DNA from: Sorex araneus
Taxonomy: Eukaryota > Chordata > Mammalia > Eulipotyphla > Soricidae
Assembly: GCF_027595985.1 (NCBI RefSeq)
Contig: NC_073305.1
Location: 84,265,626 to 84,329,625 of the forward strand
Direction of reading: 5' to 3'
Length of the DNA: 64,000 bases
In this document: positions 57,710 to 64,000 of the stretch, piece after piece
Layout: every line of letters starts with the position of its first letter
Position numbering within the stretch: the first letter of the stretch is position 1
Notes under the pieces: generated by a model
Databases searched by the model: none
What the model was told of the DNA's origin: nothing
The model's input: only the letters and a program-made list of their open reading frames with translations
Program-made: the position numbers and the translations under genes

Positions 57710-60700
57710 TTGCTTTTTGGGTCACACCCAGCGATGCACAGGGGTCACTCCTGGCTCTGCACTCAGGAATTACTCCTGGTAGTGCTAAGGGACCATATGG
57801 GATGCTGGGAATTGAACCCGGGTTGGCCACTTGCAAGGCAAATGCCCTACCTGCTGTGCTATCACTCCAGCCCCTAACCATGACTTAATTATTGAACCAG
57901 TAAACTCCTTCTTTACAAGTGTATCCCTATTTTGCTGTTTTGTAGTATAAGCTTGCTAATAGTAGAGACCACTTCTTACTACTTATACATGAATATAGAA
58001 GTGATATTTTGCATGAAATTTGACAGAAAAAAGCTTGAGTTTTGATTAAAGATCCTTGAGAATAAAATAAGAAACCAGGAGAAATAATATTTTCATAGTT
58101 TATGGGTCTCACCTTAATCAGAAAATCACACGGGCCAAATTCTCTTCACAGAATTAAGAAAGGAGAGAAAGAGCAGAAGCAAAAACAAAACAAAATACAG
58201 AACAGTGAAAAACTAGAACTGTGAAAGAACAAAAGGAATGGATGTAAAAGGCCCTAAAGAATAAAACAGTGAAAGAAATTAAATAGTAGAAGTGAAAGAG
58301 CAGGAGCATATCAAATTTTTTTTTCTTTTTCGGTCATACCCAGCTATGCTCAGGGGTTACTCCTGACTCTGCACTCAGTAATCACTCCTGGCGGTGCTCG
58401 GGGGAGCCATATGGGATGCTGGGAATCGAACCCGGTCGGCCCAGTGCAAGGCAAATGCCCTACCCGAGGTGCTATCGCTCCAGCCTCTCAAAATATTTTT
58501 AAGACTTAAAATTTATATTTAGATGTTAGATAGAAGATCAGCATTCATGCACTGATACACTGATACCTGAATGTACTACCCTGGAACAACATGGTCTTCA
58601 GAGCACCAATGAGTGTAGCTATGGTGCGGTGCTGAGGGTGCTATGGTGCCTCCAGCACCACTGGCCTGAATAGCGCAGCATTGCTAGCCGGTGCATTGAG
58701 CCTTTTAGCCAAGTTGACTGGTTATGGTTAGTCATAACCCCGGCCTTCTGACTACTATTTGGCAATTCCCTACCCCTTACAAAACCCAAACATTTATATT
58801 TACGTAGTTTTACTTTCTACATGCTACTTAAAAAAAGGTATTTTTTAAAAAATTATTCTTACCTGGCTTCCTTAAGAGGAAGAAAGAAAATTAAGATTTT
58901 AACATTGAGCAGGAAAATTTAAAAATATGCACCAGGATTTAGACTGTCACTAATAATAATAGAGTAAGTGTCCCTCCACAAATGTCTTGAGTTCCTCTTC
59001 CACCCCCAACCCCTTTGACCTTTGGCGGATAAATTCTCAAGGTCTACTATCATTGGCCTTCTGTGATTTTGTGATCTCCTTATTATGATTTTTTTTTATA
59101 CTCCGGCAAGCTACCAAGAGTATCCCTCCCACATGGCAGAGCCTGGCAAGCTACCTGCTGTGTCGTATTCAATATGCCAAAAACAGTAACAAGTCTCACA
59201 ATGGAGATGTTACTGGTGCCCGCTCAAGCAAATCAATGAACAACGAGATGACAGTACTACAGTGTTACACATGTGAGAGACCATCTGTATTTATTTATTT
59301 CCTTTTGACTGCCTTCACTCAGTATGATTCCCATGTAGTGAGAGATTGCATGATTTTATCTTTTTTTATAGTAAAGTGCTATTCCACTGTGTATGTACCA
59401 TAGTGTCTTCACCTACACAATAGATGGTAATATTAATACCATCTGTGGGGGGGGGGAGTGGCAGGGGGAATGGAAGGGATATTGGTGGTGGAAAATGTAC
59501 ACTGATAGAAAGATGGGTGTTGGAACATTATATGACTGAAACTCAGTCATGATAGCTTTGTAACTGCATCTAAGGGTGATTCAATAAAAAAAAGTATTTG
59601 TTTCAGTTTTCTGTTGAGTATAATAATCTCTTTTCACAGCTTATATTGACAAAAATAGGGAAAAGCAATGACAGTCTGCCTTTAAAACATTATTTAGTAC
59701 TTTTAAATTGGGCTTGTCTTTGTAAAATTTTAATAATTTAGGTGTTCATCGGGCTGGAGCAATAGCACAGCAGCTAGTGCGTTTGCTTTGCATGCCGCGG
59801 GTTTGATTGCTCTGTCCCTCTCGGAGAGCCCAGCAAGCTACCGAGAGTATCCCGATCCCAAGGTAGAGCCTGGCAAGCTACCCGTTGCATATTCGATATG
59901 CCAAAAACAGTAACAACAAATCTCACAATGGAGACATTACTGGTGCCCACTAGAGCAAATTGATGAACAACAGGACAGCAGTGCTACAGTGCTACAGGTA
60001 TTCATATCATTCATATCACACTATTTTATCTTGTCATTTTGATCTTCCTTGGAGGTTGGATACTCTTTGACTTGTAAGTTTTGAGTCGAATTTTGTATTG
60101 TATTCATTTTAGGCACCTATAAATGACCAAATGAAATTAAAATTGAAGAGAAAAGAGCAATAATAAGGCTAATGCTGGGCATCTTTAAGTAAAATAAGGA
60201 CGTTTGACAAGAATTCAACAAATTTTAAAACACTGAAGAGTTCTCAGACTAGCTTTCAAACGATACTAGTTTCCAGGAACACAAATAAGATATATGATAT
60301 TAATAGGATTAAAAGTCAGAAAATCTAATTATACATTTTATACATATAACTTCAGTATTGATTATTTTTCTCCTGAAAGCCAGTTTTGTATTCTTAACAA
60401 TAGAAGAAGAGGCATGGGGGCAACAGAACAGGGTGGGGCTCTTTCTTGCATGAGGCTGAACTGGGTCCAATCCCTAACACTGGTCACTGAGCTATGCCAG
60501 AACTGATCCCTGAGCTCAGAGACAGCAGTCAATCTTGAGTACCACTGTTGTGGTTCAAAAAACAAATAAAATGACAGAACAAATGAGAGCAAGAGAAAGA
60601 GAGAGAGCGATAGAGAAAGAGAGAAGAGAGAGAGAGAGATGATACATGGATCTGCTTGACTCATGAGTTTCTTAGGAAGCAAAACTGTGTAAAACCCAAC

Positions 60701-62726
60701 CTGTCTAAGATGACGCTTCTGAATCCTTTCTCACTCAAAGATATTTTAACTTGAAAGAGTAGCATTTCAATTAAGAGTTATTTACAATGGTTTCTTAATG
60801 CAACATCAAAAAATTCCTTTCTTATACTACTTGTTCATTTATTGCATGAATGTTTATTAATGTACATACTGATTTCTCGATGTTGCTGTGTGCTATGTGA
60901 TAAAGTGCATTGATCTGCCCATCTTTGGGCATTAGCTGCTGCTTCTTTACTCCATTTCTAAAAGGGACAAGAAAAAAGATACGAATTTAGTGAATCATAT
61001 ACAAAGAAGCACAGCTTTTTAATGTGAACAGTCATGATTGTCATTATGAACTTCAACATATGCATCTGCTAACTATTTGGACAATAAAATTATAATAAGA
61101 CAATATATATTTTTAAGCAATTGTAAACACTTTAGATTGTTACTGGGCTCTTTATGACCACACATCAATCTTAAATTCTTTTAGTAATGCTAGTAAATAT
61201 TGATAAATGGGGAGGTATTGAGATTATATTTCTTATTATAGTCATCAGACACCCTTCATTACCAATTCACTTGTACTTAAACTGAATTTTTTTTTTTTTT
61301 GCTTTTTGGGTCACACCTGGCAATGCACAGGGGTTACTCCTGGCTCTGCAGTCAGGAATTACTCCTGACGGTGCTCAGGGGACCATATGGGATGCTGGGA
61401 ATCAAACCCAGGTCGGCCACGTGCAAGGCAAACGCCCTACCCGCTGTGCTATCACTCCAGCCCTAAACTGAATATATTTTTTTTAAACTGAATATTTTTA
61501 AGAACAAGTGATTGTTGTTTTGGGAGAAAAAAAGTAAGCATATTGTAAGTAATACCATACAATGTTTTCTATAGGGTCTTCGTGATCTTAGATTAGAAGA
61601 GATAGAGGTAGTCATCAGAAAAACAATGAGTTCTTATTTGATGCTTGAAAGTTTTGTTTTAATTCTTCCTATTTAATTATTCCAATAGTCCTGTGAAAAA
61701 GAGTAACTCCTTAATTTTTATTAAGTGAAATTAAGTATTTTATCTTGTCTTAAGGGAACTGAGCTTTGAGCCTTCACTTGACTGGCATTTCTAAGGTCAT
61801 GGATAAAGTACCTTAGATTGTGTTAGAATATATGTATTTGATAAAATGTGCAAGTGTAAACCAATTTTGAGGGGGTTACCTTATTCCTTTAAAAAAGTTT
61901 TATTTAAGCTTTAAACAGACAAAACTTGGATTTTTTTCTTTCTAGCAATAAACGTCATGGGAAAACCTAGGATATAAAGTTGAGTCCAGTGGGGGTAGAT
62001 GTGATAATGGGGACGATGCTAAAGATATTGTAGATATGGCTGCACAGAAAGGCTCTGAAAAAAGCAGTCCACATTCTTGGGAATTTATTATGAAATTGTT
62101 TCATATCTAAACAAATAGAAAAGGCCCAGTGAAATGTTGTCAGAAATCAATTAATCCAGGTCTGGAGGCACATGCTTAATTCAAAACAAGGGTCTTAAAT
62201 CGGTGTTCCTTGAGAGTCTTCCGAAGAACCATGAATATTCTGAAATTGTATGTCTTTGTTTTCTGGGAAGAGAAATCCTATCCACAAATATGTAAAATTC
62301 TGAAAAATTGATATGAAGAAAATCAATTATGACAGATTATTGTCCTTTGTCTCATTTGTCTCCTTTATCTCAATTCAATAACCTTTCATAGGTTATTTAA
62401 TTGTTGTAAAAGGACATTCTGGTTTTCTGACTGGTTCAATACAAAAACACAGCTCAAATAGCAAGATAGAATCAGAAATTTGTGAGCCACAATGTTTCCA
62501 TGAGACACCTGTTACCAGCTACCTGCTCTTATCCGGGCTGGTCCATACCACCCTCCTCCCTCCTCTTATCTCTGCTGGTCTATAGCAGTTTTGCATCACT
62601 TGCTCTTACCATTTTTAGCATGTTGCTGGCAGTTGGAGAGACTGATCTTCTAAGTTCATTGTGTTTATTTACAATCTCTTCTTGGATTTTTTTTAGAGAG
62701 ACCGACAATGACTCAATAGATTGTCC
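52643..62726 (-). CDS. CRISP3: CRISP3-like cysteine-rich secretory protein, signal exon outside window
   Basis: Exons 62726-62610, 60957-60870, 57280-57132, 56721-56627, 53948-53860, 52770-52643 join to 666 nt (221 residues plus TAA) with the same intron phases as the CRISP2 gene. The first exon here is phase 0 and starts GQSIESL, so the secretion signal must come from an exon to the right, beyond 64000. All 16 family cysteines and the four presumed CAP-cavity residues (TLSH, CGEN, WYDE, GHYT) are kept. The C-terminus [15 protein letters not shown]...CQDKIY and exon [17 protein letters not shown] look closer to human CRISP3 than CRISP2 or CRISP1, as I recall those sequences; the position next to CRISP2 agrees. 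In other mammals CRISP3 is a secreted glycoprotein of exocrine glands, prostate and neutrophils. No in-frame stop or broken splice site seen. CRISP1-type identity cannot be excluded without a tree. Confidence 0.9.
53440..53685. repeat. Remnants of old SINEs in CRISP3-like last intron
   Basis: 53530-53680 is antisense (TGATGCTCAGAGAATCATTAC, GGAATTGGACCTGGGCCTCC); 53440-53520 looks like a sense fragment. Confidence 0.45.
53860..53948 (-). CDS. CRISP3: CRISP3-like coding exon (hinge)
   Basis: 89 nt, phase 2 to 1, acceptor TTCCAG and donor CA|GTAAGT. It encodes [20 protein letters not shown] and PNDCDNGLC. The donor-side flank (TGCAGTAAGTTTG) is identical to that of the CRISP2 hinge exon. Confidence 0.95.
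54052..54231 (-). repeat. SINE, poly(A) family, in CRISP3-like intron
   Basis: Exact 14-bp target duplication TCACACACATTCTT (54038-54051, 54232-54245). Confidence 0.93.
55322..55497 (+). repeat. SINE, poly(A) family, diverged
   Basis: GCGATAGAACAGTGGGTAAGG, CACCAGCATCCCATATATGTC, AGCCTGGTGTGTCCCCAAAGG, A-rich tail. Confidence 0.78.
55498..55620 (+). mobile_element. Truncated L1-like 3' end
   Basis: GGCTGGAACATTGCATATCTG and ACAGTATAGTAGACCACAGTG resemble the last 100 bases of the L1 3' UTR. In the CRISP3-like intron. Confidence 0.4.
55766..55792 (+). repeat. (TG)n microsatellite
   Basis: About 13 TG units in a CRISP3-like intron. Confidence 0.95.
56366..56500 (-). repeat. Old SINE, truncated
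   Basis: CTCCAGGCAGTGCTCAGGATT ... TGGTTACTGCATGCAAGG. Confidence 0.6.
56627..56721 (-). CDS. CRISP3: CRISP3-like coding exon (CAP signatures)
   Basis: 95 nt, phase 0 to 2, acceptor ATGAAG (a pyrimidine tract lies a little upstream) and donor GC|GTAAGT. It encodes [19 protein letters not shown] and YYFVCQYCP; one codon shorter than in CRISP2 (CPNSIL against CPNQENL). Confidence 0.94.
57132..57280 (-). CDS. CRISP3: CRISP3-like coding exon (CAP cavity)
   Basis: 149 nt, phase 1 to 0, acceptor CTTTAG and donor CAG|GTAAGG. It encodes [27 protein letters not shown] and HAVIGHYTQ. It is one codon longer than the CRISP2 exon (TSNCGEN against TKCGEN). Confidence 0.95.
57662..57873 (-). repeat. SINE, poly(A) family, tail turned into (TTA)n/(ATC)n
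   Basis: Target duplication CTAACCATGAC (57651-57661, 57874-57884). Between the duplication and the SINE body is a trinucleotide array in place of a plain A-run. Confidence 0.92.
58315..58487 (-). repeat. SINE, poly(A) family, in CRISP3-like intron
   Basis: TTTTTCGGTCATACCCAGC ... GGTGCTATCGCTCCAGCC. Confidence 0.88.
58550..59095. other. CRISP3-like intron segment
   Basis: 58580-58760 is a GC-richer patch with repeated GGTGC(T/G) motifs (GGTGCGGTGC, GGTGCTATGGTGCC), unidentified. Confidence 0.4.
59101..59268 (+). repeat. 5'-truncated RTE-tailed SINE
   Basis: Starts CTCCGGCAAGCTACCAAGAG and ends GACAGTACTACAGTGTTAC. Confidence 0.85.
59283..59593 (+). mobile_element. L1 3' end with 5' inversion
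   Basis: 59425-59593 is sense L1 3' UTR (GGTGTTGGAACATTATATGAC ... GTGATTCAATAAAAAAAA). 59283-59420 immediately before it is antisense L1 (CTTCACTCAGTATGATTCCC, CTATTCCACTGTGTATGTAC). The inverted junction is the product expected of twin priming. Confidence 0.6.
59749..59995 (+). repeat. SINE, RTE-tailed family, full length
   Basis: Target duplication AGGTGTTCAT / AGGTATTCAT on either side; head GGGCTGGAGCAATAGCACAGC; tail ends CAGTGCTACAGTGCTAC. Confidence 0.92.
60412..60570 (+). repeat. Old SINE
   Basis: TGAGGCTGAACTGGGTCCAATC ... CTTGAGTACCACTGTTGTGG; followed by a GA-rich tract at 60585-60640. Confidence 0.55.
60870..60957 (-). CDS. CRISP3: CRISP3-like coding exon
   Basis: 88 nt, phase 0 to 1, acceptor CTTTTAG and donor ATCA|GTATGT. 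It encodes [17 protein letters not shown] and [12 protein letters not shown]; same length and phase as the CRISP2 exon. Confidence 0.93.
61288..61463 (-). repeat. SINE, poly(A) family, full length, in CRISP3-like intron
   Basis: Target duplication TAAACTGAAT (61278-61287, 61464-61473). Confidence 0.93.
61474..62609. other. CRISP3-like intron between first two visible exons
   Basis: Unique AT-rich intron sequence without further exons. Confidence 0.6.
62610..62726 (-). CDS. CRISP3: CRISP3-like exon, start of mature protein
   Basis: 117 nt, phase 0 to 0, acceptor CTTTAG and donor ATG|GTAAGA. It encodes [29 protein letters not shown] and [10 protein letters not shown]. The N-terminal 13 residues differ fully from the CRISP2 copy, while the KHNELRRSV helix is conserved. 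It is one codon shorter than the CRISP2 exon. Confidence 0.93.
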
Positions 62727-62885
62727 CTAAAGAGATGTAAAATTAGATTAATGAAACATTTCTAAATATCACATGCATGACCAATTCATTAAAGGGCATA
62801 AAATGAACACTTTTATGAGGTATTTGGTTTTAATCAATATTAGTTAGGCATTATCAATGAATCTGTTCCCAAATTATGATAATAG

Positions 62886-63086
62886 GGGTCGGAACAATAG
62901 TACAGTGGGTAGGGCATTTGCCTCGCACGTGACCAACTCAGGTTCGATCTCCAGCATCCCATATGGCCCCCCCAAGCACTGCCAGGAGTAATTCCTGAGT
63001 TAAAAGCCAGGAATAACCTCTGAGCATTGCTGGGTGTGACCCAAAAATCAGAAAAATAAAAACCAAGCCAAAAAAAACAAAAAACA
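62886..63086 (+). repeat. SINE, poly(A) family, upstream of the CRISP3-like gene's first visible exon
   Basis: Exact 15-bp target duplication AAATTATGATAATAG (62871-62885, 63087-63101). Long A-rich tail. Confidence 0.93.
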
Positions 63087-63101
63087 AAATTATGATAATA
63101 G

Positions 63102-64000
63102 AAAAGCTGCAGTATGATATTTTGACAGTAGGGAAACAATTTATAATTTGACAAATTAGAAACTACTCTGAGACACAAATGCCAATTTCTATGTTCAAGG
63201 GAACATCTAATGATTTAATGATTTTTAAAAAACAACTAAATCAATAATGAGAATATTCAGACGTTCATTCTCAAGAAGGGGACATTAAAGTTAGAGGTCA
63301 AGATTCAACAGTAGAGTTGAAGACCTGACATGGAGTCTGTATTACTGGGAGAATGGTTAGGTCCATTCCAGATGTAGTCCACACTGTAGCACATGATTCT
63401 ACTTATTGTGGGTAGATTTTTATAAAATTTCTCTAAAGACAATTATTGCAATATCTCCAAGGCAATTTGGATGTTGCAAAATCATTAATTAATGGCTATT
63501 GTTGACTTCTTTTAGTTAGTAACAGAAATATAACCAATAACACAATAAATCATCTGCTGATATCTTTTGTTTATCTTTGATGGTTGTAGGGAAAGGAGGA
63601 AGACAGTTCTAGGCCAGGAGGTGTATGAATTATTTACTTAACTAAGAAATTTGATGGACTAAAATTTACTCGAGTATGATGCTGCACATGGGCATGGCAA
63701 GATTTTGAAGTAGAAGTCTAAATAGACAGAATCTTTTGTTGATTTCCCCCTGATATCTTGAAAATGGCTGTAATCTCTCCTAATATAGTTGCCTTAAAAT
63801 TCTCCATGTATTTCATACATAGGTCTCACTACATTTTATTGACACTATATTTTAATGCTTTGATTTATCCTTCCTGTTTCCATATTCTTAAAGACAGGGA
63901 ATACTAGTGATTGGAATTGGATCCAAAATGAGCTCATTCCCAGTCAGTGTTTCTAAATGGGAAAGAAGGTATATGTCAAATTTTAGCTGTGGCCAAGTTC
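63102..64000. other. Intron upstream of CRISP3-like exon, running off the window
   Basis: No signal-peptide exon is found on the minus strand here. In CRISP2 the equivalent exon lies 1.4 kb upstream, which here would fall at about 64.1 kb, just outside. Confidence 0.55.

Noticed and set aside
60585-60645. GA-rich tract as regulatory element
   Set aside because: A simple purine-rich tract after an old SINE; no further sign of function.
62727-64000. Signal-peptide exon of the CRISP3-like gene
   Set aside because: No ATG with a hydrophobic run and a donor on the minus strand was found; it probably lies past the window edge.

Overview
The window is mammalian nuclear DNA, AT-rich and about half interspersed repeats. 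Its dominant repeat is a tRNA-derived SINE whose sense strand starts with a GGGCTGGAGCGATAGCACAG-type head, carries a clear RNA polymerase III B box, and ends in an A-rich tail. I associate this family with shrews (Sorex, Eulipotyphla) from memory and could not search for it. There are no prokaryotic or viral genes.

The coding content is two tandem genes of the cysteine-rich secretory protein (CRISP) family, both on the minus strand. Gene A (ATG at 33036, stop at 21209) can be rebuilt completely: seven coding exons, 245 residues, signal peptide, CAP domain, hinge and ion-channel-regulator (ICR) domain, 16 cysteines and the four CAP-cavity residues. It matches CRISP2. Gene B (52643-62726 and beyond the right edge) has six coding exons with the same phases, again 16 cysteines, and resembles CRISP3; its signal-peptide exon is not in the window. 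Order and orientation fit the CRISP2-CRISP3 arrangement known from human chromosome 6p12. The two proteins are secreted or stored in sperm and male-tract fluids in other mammals.

Layout. 1-20.9 kb: gene-free, repeats plus an orphan CpG-rich island at 4.28-5.26 kb and two composite retroelements at 17.6-20.3 kb. 20.9-33.0 kb: CRISP2, with a decayed copy of its last exon lying in its own 3' UTR. 33-52 kb: intergenic, with a GC-rich promoter-like block at 38.9-40.1 kb, two solo LTRs bounded by exact 6-bp target duplications, a third LTR-like block, and many SINE/LINE copies. 52.6-62.7 kb: CRISP3-like gene. 62.7-64 kb: upstream intron.

The most interesting non-genic signal is a pair of SINE families sharing a tRNA head but carrying different tails. 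One ends in poly(A). The other ends in a roughly 55-base segment plus short tandem repeats. That segment also forms the 3' end of a degenerate RTE-type LINE fragment at 25.2-25.56 kb, which suggests that different LINEs mobilise the two families. A second is a composite non-autonomous element built of roughly 340-bp units on an L1-like 3' end, present as two insertions.
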